Numbered from the stretch's first letter, positions 26,822 to 36,136 are shown. The stretch is DNA of 64,000 nucleotides from Macrococcus epidermidis (GCF_003259695.1 NZ_PZJH01000001.1:124001-188000); one strand, 5' to 3'. The notes: generated from the letters alone by a model not told the origin. Program-made: numbers and translations.

Positions 26822-27202
26822 ATGATATCAATCGATAATCGTAGTCGTGTCCCCATTTATGAACAACTCGTTAATGGATTTAAGTTACAAATCATAAATG
26901 GTGTGCTGCAAACAGATGATCAGCTACCTTCAGTCAGACAGCTTGCACAAGAGCTCACGATAAATCCAAATACGATTCAAAAGGCTTATCGAGAGTTAGA
27001 ACATTTAGGATTTACATATTCAGTACCTGGCAAAGGCAGTTTTGTAAATAAAATTGAGGATACGATGCACAAGGAGCGTATAAACATGTTATCTGAATCA
27101 TTAGAGAAAATTGTACAGGAACTACTATTCCTAGGGTTAACAAAGGAAGAGATTATTCAACAAATTCAGAACGTGAGGGGTGATTCCAATGATTCAAATT
27201 AA
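26822..27202 (+). CDS. GntR-family regulator, YtrA subfamily
   Basis: A 126-residue regulator: winged helix (SRVPIYEQLVNGFKLQIINGVLQTDDQLPSVRQLAQELTINPNTIQKAYRELEHLGF) plus the short helical tail typical of YtrA-type regulators, which have no ligand domain. YtrA regulators normally head operons encoding ABC exporters that respond to wall-active peptides or cytolytic peptides (PmtR in staphylococci). Here it is followed by an ABC ATPase that overlaps its end by 14 bp. ATG at 26822 follows GGAGAG. Confidence 0.9.
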   Translation: MISIDNRSRVPIYEQLVNGFKLQIINGVLQTDDQLPSVRQLAQELTINPNTIQKAYRELEHLGFTYSVPGKGSFVNKIEDTMHKERINMLSESLEKIVQELLFLGLTKEEIIQQIQNVRGDSNDSN

Positions 27203-28091
27203 TCATGCAACAAAATTATTCGGAACATATACTGCAGTAGACGCTGCCACTTTAACGATTCTTCCAGGAACAATTCAAGGATTACTCGGAAGTAACGGCG
27301 CAGGAAAGACGACACTTCTTAAGATGATTGCAGGAATTTACCGCACAGATCAAGGAGAGATTTTATTTAATGATCAACCTGTATTTGAAAATGAATCATA
27401 TAAATCAAAGATGATATTTATATCTGATATTCCATATTTCTTTAATCATGCCAACTTAAAAGAAATGGGAGAATTCTTTAAAAATCTTTACCCAAATTTT
27501 AGTTATGAACGTTTCGAACAGTTGATTGAGTTGCTTAAGCTGAATCCAAATAAAAAATTGTCTAAATTATCTAAAGGAATGAAACGTCAATGTGCCTTTA
27601 TATTAGCAATTGCAGCTAGACCAGAAGTGATGTTACTCGATGAACCATTTGATGGACTTGATCCAATCGTTCGACATACGATAAAAAATATACTTATACA
27701 GGATGTGAGTAATCATAACATGTCACTGTTTGTCTCCAGTCATAATTTACGTGAAATGGAAGATTTCTGTGATTCAGTGTCTTTAATGCATGAGGGAAAG
27801 ATTTTAATGGCGAGAGATTTAGATGATTTAAAAGGAAATGTCGCTAAAATTCAAATGGCGTTTGAGCGTATTCCAGATGATCAGTTCTTTGAAGGAATGA
27901 ATTTAATACAAAAGACTGTAAAAGGTCGTGTTGTTACATGTATCGTTAAAGGAAAATTTGATGATTTAGAGCAGTATATTACATCCGGTCATCCCTTACT
28001 GTACGACATATTACCATTATCACTTGAAGAAATATTTACATACGAATTAGGAGGCTATGGTTATGCAATTGAAAACATTATCGTTGAATAA
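27189..28091 (+). CDS. ABC transporter ATP-binding protein (BcrA/YtrB type)
   Basis: A 300-residue ATPase. The Walker A is GSNGAGKTT, the signature is LSKGMKRQ (a variant of LSGGQ common in this subfamily), the Walker B is VMLLDEPFDGLD and the switch histidine is in SSHNLREMED. It pairs with the permease that follows, whose start lies inside its end (29-bp overlap). ATG at 27189 is preferred to GTG at 27180, which overlaps the GAGGGG site. Confidence 0.92.
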   Translation: MIQINHATKLFGTYTAVDAATLTILPGTIQGLLGSNGAGKTTLLKMIAGIYRTDQGEILFNDQPVFENESYKSKMIFISDIPYFFNHANLKEMGEFFKNLYPNFSYERFEQLIELLKLNPNKKLSKLSKGMKRQCAFILAIAARPEVMLLDEPFDGLDPIVRHTIKNILIQDVSNHNMSLFVSSHNLREMEDFCDSVSLMHEGKILMARDLDDLKGNVAKIQMAFERIPDDQFFEGMNLIQKTVKGRVVTCIVKGKFDDLEQYITSGHPLLYDILPLSLEEIFTYELGGYGYAIENIIVE

Positions 28092-29952
28092 GGCACTATT
28101 CAGTAATTTATCACGTTCAATCATTGCACTTACAATTATTAATATCATATGTACTTTTATTCTTGTGCCATTCTCATATGTTATTGCACATCTTGATAGT
28201 GTAAATAGCGACCACCAGCATAGTAAATATTTGATTGGTGAAATGATGACAAGCCCTATTTATTTTGTAGGTTCGATGAGTTATGCACTGTTATGTGCGG
28301 TGTTTATGACATATTTCTTTAAGTCTCAAGCTGCATCTGACTTTATTCATAGCTTGCCGATTAAACGTGAAAGTATTCTCGTTACAATTTATGCTGTGTT
28401 TTTTTCACATTTGATGCTTAATTTATTCGTTAACGGACTCATATCATGGATTTTTGGATTTAAATACTTATCTATCGAACTAGAAAAAGTAGTGATATGG
28501 ATATTGTTAAATTGTTTGATAGATTTCTTTATCTTTACGGTTACATTGTTATTCGGATTATACATTAACAATATGCTAAACCATATCATTTCATCAGTAA
28601 TATTGATTGCTTCACCTTTTATCGTGATGACATTAATCTATACAACACATATGTTCATGTTTAAAGGATTACAACAATATCCTGATAAAATAATGACCAA
28701 TCTGACTGTTCCGATTCGTTTTATTAATGATGTTGTGACAGATCAGTTTAGTATTCAATATTTAATAATTTTGTTAATTGTCACTATTATCATCTCGATT
28801 TTATTATTTGTTATATATCAACACAGAAAGAATGAAAGAATTAATGAAGCATATTCAACAAATTATGCTCACTTCATCACATTTTTTATTTCAATGTTTA
28901 TTGCAACAATGCTTGGTGGTATTATTTTTAATTCAATATTTTTTGAACAAAAAATACTGACAATCTTTATTTACCTCGTATCATTTGTAGTTGTATACAT
29001 CTTTCTTGAAATGGTTGCACAAAAATCAGTGCGCATACAATATGATAAAAAATTGTTTCTACTTACACTTGGGCTTGTCATAATAGCTTTTGCTGGTGTA
29101 TTTGTCTCTGGGCAGATGAGAGAGCAATATGTGCCAAAAGTAGAAGACATCGCAAGTGTAAAAACCTCTATCGATGAAAATAATACATTGGCAGAAGAAA
29201 GTATATTAAGTCAATCAGCTATAAAAGATAAGAAAATTATTCAAACTGTGATAGATGCGCATAAAGATTTGATTCAAGCTAATAAAGCATCTTTTAATAA
29301 TGATACCAGTACAATGACCATCAATATTGATTACAAATTAAATGATGGCAGAAAAATTAATAGATTTTATCAAATTGAAGAAAAAATATATGATCGTTAT
29401 ATGAAAAAAGTAGCGACGCAGGAAAATATTGCACGTATTTCGAATGATATACCCTGGGAAAAATTATTTAATAAAAATATATATTTAAATATTGAAACTT
29501 CTGATAGTTCTTATGCTGGAACGTCATTGAATAACAAGCAAAAACAGATGCTATTAAAATTATTGAAGCATAAATATAATCATTTTAAAGTTTTACAAGG
29601 TGTACCATCAAATAATTCAGCATTACATTTTACATTTAATGAAAGTAATGAAGATGGATATGAAGAAGCAATTTATATCTCAGTTTATGATAAAGATATT
29701 ATTAATTTTTTAGTGAAAGAAAATATTATTGAAAGTCCTAGTTCAGCATTACCACTAGGCAAAGTATATGACCTGGGTAATATATCGAATTACAGTAAAA
29801 TCGGTAGTAGCGATGTGAGAGATTTACCTTTTGCAAAGAAAATAGATCGTAGTAAGTTCAATAAAGAATTTAATGAAAACGGTGCTGACGCGAAAGGAAA
29901 TCATTTATATTTCTTTGATGAAAGTTACCAGTACGTCGTAATGAAAAAGTAA
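28063..29952 (+). CDS. ABC exporter permease with large C-terminal extracytoplasmic domain
   Basis: A 630-residue membrane protein. About nine hydrophobic helices occupy residues 10-350. A hydrophilic region of about 275 residues follows, with no further membrane segment, so it probably lies outside the cell. This layout resembles YtrC/YtrD-type permeases. ATG at 28063 is 8 bp after AGGAGG; the in-frame ATG at 28057 is too close. It is the third gene of the GntR-ATPase-permease operon, and export of or protection from a peptide is inferred from the family. Confidence 0.82.
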   Translation: MQLKTLSLNKALFSNLSRSIIALTIINIICTFILVPFSYVIAHLDSVNSDHQHSKYLIGEMMTSPIYFVGSMSYALLCAVFMTYFFKSQAASDFIHSLPIKRESILVTIYAVFFSHLMLNLFVNGLISWIFGFKYLSIELEKVVIWILLNCLIDFFIFTVTLLFGLYINNMLNHIISSVILIASPFIVMTLIYTTHMFMFKGLQQYPDKIMTNLTVPIRFINDVVTDQFSIQYLIILLIVTIIISILLFVIYQHRKNERINEAYSTNYAHFITFFISMFIATMLGGIIFNSIFFEQKILTIFIYLVSFVVVYIFLEMVAQKSVRIQYDKKLFLLTLGLVIIAFAGVFVSGQMREQYVPKVEDIASVKTSIDENNTLAEESILSQSAIKDKKIIQTVIDAHKDLIQANKASFNNDTSTMTINIDYKLNDGRKINRFYQIEEKIYDRYMKKVATQENIARISNDIPWEKLFNKNIYLNIETSDSSYAGTSLNNKQKQMLLKLLKHKYNHFKVLQGVPSNNSALHFTFNESNEDGYEEAIYISVYDKDIINFLVKENIIESPSSALPLGKVYDLGNISNYSKIGSSDVRDLPFAKKIDRSKFNKEFNENGADAKGNHLYFFDESYQYVVMKK

Positions 29953-29956
29953 TGAA

Positions 29957-29983
29957 CAAAGTCCTTCCGGGCTTTGTTTTTTG
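29957..29983 (+). terminator. Rho-independent terminator
   Basis: ACAAAGTCC...GGGCTTTGT pairs and is followed by six T residues, right after the ABC permease. Confidence 0.8.
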
Positions 29984-30012
29984 TTATAATAAAGAAAATA
30001 TGGGGGTGTACT

Positions 30013-31500
30013 ATGCCTAAAAAATCTTCGAATACAGTAGTGAAAAAGAGCAAAAATAGACGCAAGAAAAAGAAAATTGGATTTAAAAAAATAATTTTAA
30101 TTTGTTTTGGCATTTATATAATCTGTGCCATTTACGGTGCATTAAAGCCGCTGCCAGGCGGTATTTCAAAGTGGTACGATTACAGTAGGACGAACAATGC
30201 TGAAGTGTTAATCGATAACACATATGAGAAGAATAAAGTGATGCATTATGATCATGAAATCTTTAAAGCACAATTACAGGCAATTCGCGATGCACAGGAT
30301 TTTATTATTCTGGATATGTTTTTGTTTAATAATGCTTATGATGGTGAAATTAAATTTCCTAAATTAACTGAACAATTAACGGATGCATTAATTGCTAAAA
30401 AGAAGGCTCAACCGAATATCAGAATTTACATGTTAACTGACCCAATCAATTCATTCTACGGTAGTTATACACCAGAGCATTATAAAAAGTTGCGCGCAAA
30501 TGGTATTAATTTATACGAGACGAATTTAGTAGCTCTAAGAGACTCTAATCCAGTTTATTCAGGTTTTTGGCGTCCGACATTACGTTGGTTTGGCAATAAT
30601 GAGAATGGTTTAATCACCAATATATTTTCAAAAGATGAACCGAATGTAACAGTTCGTGGATTTGGTAGATTGCTCAATATGAAAGCCAATCACCGTAAAA
30701 CGTTAGTAACGGAGAAAACTGCAATTATCGCTTCAAGTAACCCACATGATCCGAGTGGTCATCATCAGAATGTTGCTTTAAAAGTAAGTGGGCAAATACA
30801 GGAAGATTTAATCAATAGTGAAGTACATGCGATGAACATGAGTGGTGCAGATTTAAGGATAGGTGACTTTGAGATCAATAAACGTGCATTTAATAACGGC
30901 ATGGATTATACGACAACACTAGTTACTGAAGGAAAGATTAAAGCTGCGCTGTTAGAAGAGATTGGTCGAATGAGCGATGGAGATTCTGTTAAGATGGGCA
31001 TGTTCTATATATCTGACCGTGATATTGTAAAATCTTTAATCAATGCAAGTAAACGTGGTGTTGATGTGCAGTTGATACTAGATGTGAACAAAGAAGCATT
31101 CGGTAAAGAAAAACCGGGCATTCCGAATAAACCTGTAGCGCATGAATTAATTGCAAAGTCAGATGATAACATCAAGATTAAATGGGCAGTGAGTCATGGC
31201 GAACAGTATCATGCGAAATTTACATTACTTGAGGATAAGGATAAGCATAAATCGACTTTAATTTTAGGTAGTGCGAATTTAACAAGACGTAATGTCGGTG
31301 ACTTAAATCTAGAGACGGATGTTATGATTTCTGGACAATCGAGCTTACCAGTATTTACTAAGATTGATCAGGATTTTGATGCGAAATGGGATAATACATA
31401 TGCGCATGTGACAGATCATTATGATGTAAAGAAGGATCCTTCATTCTTAAAATCCGTGATTTATCGCATTCAGGAGTTTAGTGGATTATCAAGTTTTTAA
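30013..31500 (+). CDS. Membrane-anchored phospholipase D-like protein
   Basis: A 495-residue protein with a very basic N-terminus, one membrane anchor (about residues 24-42) and an extracytoplasmic region with two PLD motifs. These read HRKTLVTE (H227, K229, E234) followed by SSNPHD, and HAKFTLLE (H400, K402, E407) followed by GSANLTRRNVGD. In both, the final Asp of HxKxxxxD is Glu. The family includes cardiolipin synthases and lipid hydrolases; with only one helix it is more likely a hydrolase or transphosphatidylase acting at the membrane surface. GGGGGTG precedes the ATG. Confidence 0.83.
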   Translation: MPKKSSNTVVKKSKNRRKKKKIGFKKIILICFGIYIICAIYGALKPLPGGISKWYDYSRTNNAEVLIDNTYEKNKVMHYDHEIFKAQLQAIRDAQDFIILDMFLFNNAYDGEIKFPKLTEQLTDALIAKKKAQPNIRIYMLTDPINSFYGSYTPEHYKKLRANGINLYETNLVALRDSNPVYSGFWRPTLRWFGNNENGLITNIFSKDEPNVTVRGFGRLLNMKANHRKTLVTEKTAIIASSNPHDPSGHHQNVALKVSGQIQEDLINSEVHAMNMSGADLRIGDFEINKRAFNNGMDYTTTLVTEGKIKAALLEEIGRMSDGDSVKMGMFYISDRDIVKSLINASKRGVDVQLILDVNKEAFGKEKPGIPNKPVAHELIAKSDDNIKIKWAVSHGEQYHAKFTLLEDKDKHKSTLILGSANLTRRNVGDLNLETDVMISGQSSLPVFTKIDQDFDAKWDNTYAHVTDHYDVKKDPSFLKSVIYRIQEFSGLSSF

Positions 31501-31510
31501 TAGTATTTGA

Positions 31511-31850
31511 TGGCCGACAAACTGGATTTATCGGCCAAGAATGCACAAAATTAGAAGAAAATCGAAAATGATGGCCGACAAACTGGATTTATCGGCCAAG
31601 AATCCACAAAATTAGAGGGAAATTGAAAATGATGGCCGACAAACAGCATTTATCGGCTAAGAATGCACAAAATTAGAGGGAAATCAAAAATGATGGCCGA
31701 CAAACTGGATTTATCGGCCAAGAATCCACAAAATTAGAGGGAAATCAAAAATGATGGCCGACAAACTGGATTTATCGGCCAAGAATCCACAAAAATAGAG
31801 GGAAATCGAAAATGATGGCCGACAAACAGGATTTATCGGTCAAAAAAACC
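31511..31850 (+). repeat. Six-copy tandem 61-bp hairpin repeat array
   Basis: Six copies start at 31511, 31572, 31633, 31694, 31755 and 31816, an exact 61-bp period. Each can fold as TGGCCGA...TCGGCCA (7-bp stem) and is followed by AAGAATGCACAAAAT-type spacer and AGAGGGAAATC. Loops vary (CTGGA, CAGCA, CAGGA), and copies 3 and 6 have stem changes (TCGGCTA, TCGGTCA). The array begins 11 bp past the phospholipase gene and ends about 25 bp before the met promoter. There are no ORFs or spacers of CRISPR type. Confidence 0.92.
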
Positions 31851-31876
31851 ATCTCAAAATTTTTTAAAAAATTGTG

Positions 31877-31905
31877 TTGACAGATATTTTGATTCACTGT
31901 AACAT
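31877..31905 (+). promoter_or_regulatory. Promoter of the methionine transporter operon
   Basis: A consensus -35 TTGACA (31877-31882) and -10 TAACAT (31900-31905) are separated by exactly 17 bp, directly before the SAM-I riboswitch. Confidence 0.75.
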
Positions 31906-31927
31906 GTAAAACAACTTAATAAATATT

Positions 31928-32078
31928 TTATCAAGAGAGACAGAGGGATATGGCCCGATGAAGTCTCAGCAGCGGACTCTAATTTAGAGCACTGTGCTAA
32001 TTCCATCAAGCTCACGCTTGGCAGATAAATTCGGACGTGTAACGTGCATTTAGCTACCAGCTGAGTGCACGTTTTTTA
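31928..32078 (+). ncRNA. SAM-I (S-box) riboswitch
   Basis: The conserved S-box features are present: ATCAAGAGAGACAGAGGGA, then TGGCCCGATGAAGTCTCAGC, followed by GTGCTAATTCCATCAAGC, a variable stem (CTCACGCTTGG) and GATAAATTCGGACGTG. It ends in a terminator hairpin (AACGTGCA...GTGCACGTTTTTT). S-adenosylmethionine binding should favour the terminator and switch off the downstream methionine importer genes. Confidence 0.96.
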
Positions 32079-32095
32079 TTTTGGGAGGAGAAAAA

Positions 32096-33118
32096 ATGGG
32101 AATCATTGAAATTGATCACGTGACTAAAACGTATCAAACAAAGAAAGGTCTGATTAATGCGCTAGATGATGTATCGCTTTCAATCGAGAAGGGTCAAATA
32201 TACGGTATTGTTGGATATTCAGGTGCTGGGAAATCTACTTTACTCAGGTTAATTAATCGACTTGAAGCACCATCTTCTGGTTATGTTTATGTCGAAGGTA
32301 GAGATATCGTTGGATTAAAAGAGAAGGATTTACGTAAACAGCGTCAAAATATCGGCATGATATTTCAGCAGTTTAATTTATTTAAAGCAAAGACTATCAG
32401 TGATAATATTCGTTATCCTTTAAAGCTAACGAAACAATATACTAAAGCTGAAATCGAGCAGCGAGTAGACGAATTACTGGCATTTGTCGGTCTTGCTGAT
32501 AAGAAAGACGATTACCCAAATCAATTATCCGGTGGACAGAAGCAGCGTGTAGGTATTGCAAGAGCGTTAGCAACAAATCCTGATATATTACTTTGTGATG
32601 AAGCAACAAGTGCGCTGGATCCTGAAACGACAGATGAAATATTAAACCTGCTAAAAGATATCAATGAAAAGCTTAATATCACGATAGTGATCATTACCCA
32701 TGAGATGGAAGTTGTGAAATCAATTTGTGATGAAGTGGCTGTAATGGAAAAGGGCAGAGTGGTTGAGAGTAACAAAGTATTTGAACTATTTACTACACCT
32801 GTTCATCCAACAACAAAGCGTTTTGTGCATAGTGTACTAAATGATGACATTCCTAAAGATATTAATGTTACGAATCGTAAACTATATCGCTTTATCTTTA
32901 ATCATGAGCAAATTCTTGAGCCGGTATTGAGTAAGATTGGTAGAGCAAATCATGTTGATTTTAACATTTTGTATGGCGGTATAACCGAGTTAACTGATAG
33001 ATTATTTGGTAATTTATTAATTGAAGCAGTTGGTGATGTTCAAAATATTCAAAGTGCCTTATCAGAAATTACACAGCACGGCATAGAAGTAAGGGAGGTA
33101 GAAGGATTTGAAAACTGA
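32096..33118 (+). CDS. metN: Methionine import ATP-binding protein MetN
   Basis: A 340-residue ABC ATPase: Walker A GYSGAGKST, Q-loop QQFNLF, signature LSGGQKQRVGIARAL, Walker B ILLCDEATSALDP and switch H in ITHEMEV. A C-terminal NIL regulatory domain (about residues 265-340) binds methionine in this family. It is first in metN-metP-metQ behind a SAM-I riboswitch. GGAGGAG precedes the ATG at 32096; it overlaps the permease gene by 11 bp. Confidence 0.95.
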   Translation: MGIIEIDHVTKTYQTKKGLINALDDVSLSIEKGQIYGIVGYSGAGKSTLLRLINRLEAPSSGYVYVEGRDIVGLKEKDLRKQRQNIGMIFQQFNLFKAKTISDNIRYPLKLTKQYTKAEIEQRVDELLAFVGLADKKDDYPNQLSGGQKQRVGIARALATNPDILLCDEATSALDPETTDEILNLLKDINEKLNITIVIITHEMEVVKSICDEVAVMEKGRVVESNKVFELFTTPVHPTTKRFVHSVLNDDIPKDINVTNRKLYRFIFNHEQILEPVLSKIGRANHVDFNILYGGITELTDRLFGNLLIEAVGDVQNIQSALSEITQHGIEVREVEGFEN

Positions 33119-33773
33119 TTTAAGTACATTCTGGCCAGTAATATTAGAGCACACGATCAGTACACTCATCATGGTAGCAATTACTTTAGTGCTGGCTACA
33201 CTGATTGGTTTACCTTTAGGCATACTGCTCTATGCAACTGGTAAGGGTAATATTTTAGAAAATAAAGTGTTAAATACAATTTTGAATGCAATAATCAATA
33301 CGATTCGACCGATTCCATTTATTATTTTCCTCGTAGCACTGATTCCGATTACAAGATTTTTAGTAGGTACATCTATCGGAATCTGGGCAGCGATATTTCC
33401 GATGACGTTAGCTGCATCATTATCTATTGCACGTGTTGTGGAAAACAATATCGTTTCAGTAGATCGAGGTGTAATTGAAGCGGCACAATCTATGGGGTCA
33501 AGTAAATTTGATATTTTATTCAAAGTATTAATTCCGGAAGCAGCAGGAGCACTCATTCTAGGCTTAACGTTTACTACCGTATCACTTATCGAGTTCTCTG
33601 CAGTAGCAGGTCTAGTTGGTGCTGGTGGTATAGGATATCTCGCTTTTACATATGGCTACCAGCGTTTTGACGTTGCAGTCATGTTTATTACAGTTTTAAT
33701 TTTGATTGTCTTAGTACAAATCACACAATTTATTGGTAACAAAGTAGCAAGCATATATACAAGTCGTTTATAA
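33108..33773 (+). CDS. metP: Methionine import permease MetP (MetI)
   Basis: A 221-residue permease with five predicted helices and the ABC permease loop EAAQSMGSSKFDILFKVLIPEA, which contacts MetN. The start is TTG at 33108, in the end of metN, with GGGAGG 9 bp upstream. It forms the channel of the D/L-methionine importer. Confidence 0.94.
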   Translation: MKTDLSTFWPVILEHTISTLIMVAITLVLATLIGLPLGILLYATGKGNILENKVLNTILNAIINTIRPIPFIIFLVALIPITRFLVGTSIGIWAAIFPMTLAASLSIARVVENNIVSVDRGVIEAAQSMGSSKFDILFKVLIPEAAGALILGLTFTTVSLIEFSAVAGLVGAGGIGYLAFTYGYQRFDVAVMFITVLILIVLVQITQFIGNKVASIYTSRL

Positions 33774-33791
33774 AAAAAGGAGAATGAAAAG

Positions 33792-34631
33792 ATGAAAAAA
33801 TTATTCGTATTATTTTTAAGTTTAATCGTAGTGCTAGCAGCATGTGGTAGTAAGAAAGATGAAAAGACAGTTAAGATCGGTGTAACTGGCGTAGACTCTA
33901 AAGTCTGGGAAGTTGTTAAGAAAGAAGCGGAGAAAGATGGCATAAAAATTGAATTTGTTGAATTCCAGGATTACACTGCACCAAACAATGCGCTAGCAGA
34001 AGGTGAAATTGATTTAAATGCATTCCAGCATTTCGCTTTCCTTGATCAGTTTAAAAAAGACCATAAATTAAAATTATCTGTAGTAGGTACAACAGTATTT
34101 GCACCACTTGGGGTATATTCTAAAAAGATTAAAGACATTAAAGATGTTAAAAAAGGCGATACAATTGCAATTCCTGATGACGTAACAAACCAGGCACGTG
34201 CATTAAAATTATTAGAACAAGCTGGATTAATTAAATTATCTGGCGACTTCGGTTTATTTGGTGGACCAGACAAAATTGAAGAAAATAAACTTGATCTAAA
34301 AATCAAACCGATTGATGCTCAACAAACACCACGAGTATTAGAAGATGTAGCAGTATCTATCATTAATAATGGTGTAGCTGCACGTGCTGGACTTAATCCA
34401 AAAGATGATCCGATTTATCTGGAAGATGCGGATAATAAAGATGTCGCACCATACATTAATGTGATTGCAGCGAAAACAGAAGATAAAGATAACAAGACAT
34501 ATAAGAAAATCGTTGAATTATATCACTCTGATTTAGCTAAAGAGGCATTAAAAGAAGATACGAAAGACGGAGAAATTGCGAAAAACTTATCACAAGATGA
34601 AATCAATAAGATTGAAGAGGGTTTGAAATAG
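33792..34631 (+). CDS. metQ: Methionine-binding lipoprotein MetQ
   Basis: A 279-residue NlpA-family lipoprotein with lipobox LAAC (C18). The body (KIGVTGVDSKVWEVVKKEAEKDGIKIEFVEFQDYTAPNNALAEGEIDLNAFQHFAFLDQF) is the classic MetQ fold. It delivers methionine to MetNP on the outer face of the membrane. It is the third gene of the operon, 18 bp after the permease. Confidence 0.95.
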   Translation: MKKLFVLFLSLIVVLAACGSKKDEKTVKIGVTGVDSKVWEVVKKEAEKDGIKIEFVEFQDYTAPNNALAEGEIDLNAFQHFAFLDQFKKDHKLKLSVVGTTVFAPLGVYSKKIKDIKDVKKGDTIAIPDDVTNQARALKLLEQAGLIKLSGDFGLFGGPDKIEENKLDLKIKPIDAQQTPRVLEDVAVSIINNGVAARAGLNPKDDPIYLEDADNKDVAPYINVIAAKTEDKDNKTYKKIVELYHSDLAKEALKEDTKDGEIAKNLSQDEINKIEEGLK

Positions 34632-34653
34632 ACAGGTTGCTCCTCGGCAATTA

Positions 34654-34680
34654 ATGTTCACTTAGTGAGACTCTAAGTGA
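34654..34680 (+). other. Hairpin after metQ without a T run
   Basis: GTTCACTTAG...CTAAGTGAAC forms a perfect 10-bp stem with a 7-nt loop about 22 bp after metQ, but it is followed by ACCCCC rather than T. It may be a processing or stability element for the met transcript; the true terminator follows at 34712. Confidence 0.6.
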
Positions 34681-34711
34681 ACACCCCCTTTAACTCCATA
34701 CCCATCCCAAA

Positions 34712-34744
34712 CAAAACCCCTTATCCAGCTGATAAGGGGTTTTG
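34712..34744. terminator. Bidirectional terminator
   Basis: CAAAACCCCTTATC-CAGCT-GATAAGGGGTTTTG forms a perfect 14-bp stem between the convergent met operon and glucosaminidase gene, with A and T tracts built into the stem ends. Confidence 0.85.
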
Positions 34745-34768
34745 TGATGATTGGATTATATGAATATA

Positions 34769-36136
34769 TTATTTTGCATAATGTACGAAATTGAACTTTC
34801 CACCTGAAATGCCTAACTTTTGATAGTATGCATGCATGTAGTTTGCATTTGCGCGTGCCCATAATATATCTGTAGCATATTGGCTATCTCCTGGAGCAAA
34901 TGGGTTCCAGCGCATTGCATATAATGTGTTTTGATTTTCAGAAACGAACCCTTTTGAAATAAATTCTGCACCGCCAATAATTGCTTCATTCGGTGTATCC
35001 CAACCGATATTTGCTGCATATTTTGCGCCATATTTCACTGCATCTTTGTCGTATGCACCAACACCATACATATTATAGAAACGTTTGTTCTTATCTTCAC
35101 CTTTAACTTTAACGCCTTTAGCTAATGTACTTGTACCTTCTGCAGTTTCTAAGAAGGCATGGCTGATTAAATAGATTTCATTAATATTATACTTTATACT
35201 TGCCTGTCTAAAAGCTTCCCCATGTCCTTCTAAAATGCCTTTACCTTGTAATAATATATTAAGCTGGTCTGCAGTGAGATGTTGCGGTTCGTTTAGAACT
35301 AGAAATTGATATTTTTGTACAGGATCAATCATAGCCTCTTCTGGATTCATCGCATTTAGTACATCTTTACGATGTGCATTCTTCCATTTGATGCCGTTTG
35401 AGCTTTGTGGTTTTGGATGTAGTGACATTTGAATTTTTAAGGCATCTTTAATTGAGATTGGTAATTCGATATGGTTGATGCCTTCACCTACAGGTCTTGG
35501 CTGTGCAGCGATATCTACTAAAGTTTCTTCTGCTTCAGCATCCATTGATTTTTTATTTTCAGGTTTAACTTGAGGTTTAGCTTTCTGCTGGATAGGATTA
35601 CGCTTCACCGGCTTTCGCCCAACATCATTCGTAATGTTAATCCAGCCTTTCATACCGCTTGGTAGTGTTCCGTAAATATAAGTTGAAGCGTTAACACGAA
35701 TGGTCTTTTCAACTTTGATCACTTCATTTTTACTGATTCTATCAATCACTTGTCTAGAACTACCGTTTGGCACTTCGAAGAGTTTTGTAGAAGCGGCTTT
35801 CATCGTATATGTCTTCATTTTTGTAGGGACAATTTTCGTTGTATTGATTTTAAGGTCACTTGCTTTCACATAACCAATCGCATTGTTGATATCATCCGTT
35901 GTCTGAACGCGATAATATTTCTCACCGTTAATCGTATGTTGATCGTTAATATATAACGTGTACTGTGCAAAGTCGCCGGCAACTTTCTTTGACATCGCTG
36001 TTTTATTTGTAATAATGATTGCATTTTCGTCTTTAATCTTACCGACTTTAAGACTATCAGCTTTAGCAATGTGAGGTAATGCAAAAAGTGAAGCAGTCGC
36101 TAATGCTCCAATTGTAAGTGATTGATATAACTTCAT
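34769..36136 (-). CDS. Secreted N-acetylglucosaminidase (GH73 autolysin)
   Basis: A 455-residue exported peptidoglycan hydrolase. It has a signal peptide (MKLYQSLTIGALATASLFALPHIAKA), an N-terminal half with SH3/GW-like wall-binding repeats (YRVQTTDDINNAIGYVKASDL and YIYGTLPSGMKGWINI), a linker rich in Lys/Pro, and a C-terminal glucosaminidase domain (about residues 245-455). That domain contains ISHAFLETAEGTSTLAKG, whose Glu is the catalytic acid of the family, and NMYGVGAYD. It resembles the staphylococcal Atl/Sag glucosaminidase group. GGAGG precedes the ATG. It is a single leftward gene. Confidence 0.9.
   Translation of the reverse strand: MKLYQSLTIGALATASLFALPHIAKADSLKVGKIKDENAIIITNKTAMSKKVAGDFAQYTLYINDQHTINGEKYYRVQTTDDINNAIGYVKASDLKINTTKIVPTKMKTYTMKAASTKLFEVPNGSSRQVIDRISKNEVIKVEKTIRVNASTYIYGTLPSGMKGWINITNDVGRKPVKRNPIQQKAKPQVKPENKKSMDAEAEETLVDIAAQPRPVGEGINHIELPISIKDALKIQMSLHPKPQSSNGIKWKNAHRKDVLNAMNPEEAMIDPVQKYQFLVLNEPQHLTADQLNILLQGKGILEGHGEAFRQASIKYNINEIYLISHAFLETAEGTSTLAKGVKVKGEDKNKRFYNMYGVGAYDKDAVKYGAKYAANIGWDTPNEAIIGGAEFISKGFVSENQNTLYAMRWNPFAPGDSQYATDILWARANANYMHAYYQKLGISGGKFNFVHYAK

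Noticed and set aside
31511-31850. A CRISPR array
   Set aside because: The 61-bp units repeat along their full length with only point differences. There are no unique spacers and no cas genes nearby.
34654-34680. A terminator directly after metQ
   Set aside because: The stem is strong, but no T run follows; the hairpin at 34712-34744 is the better terminator.
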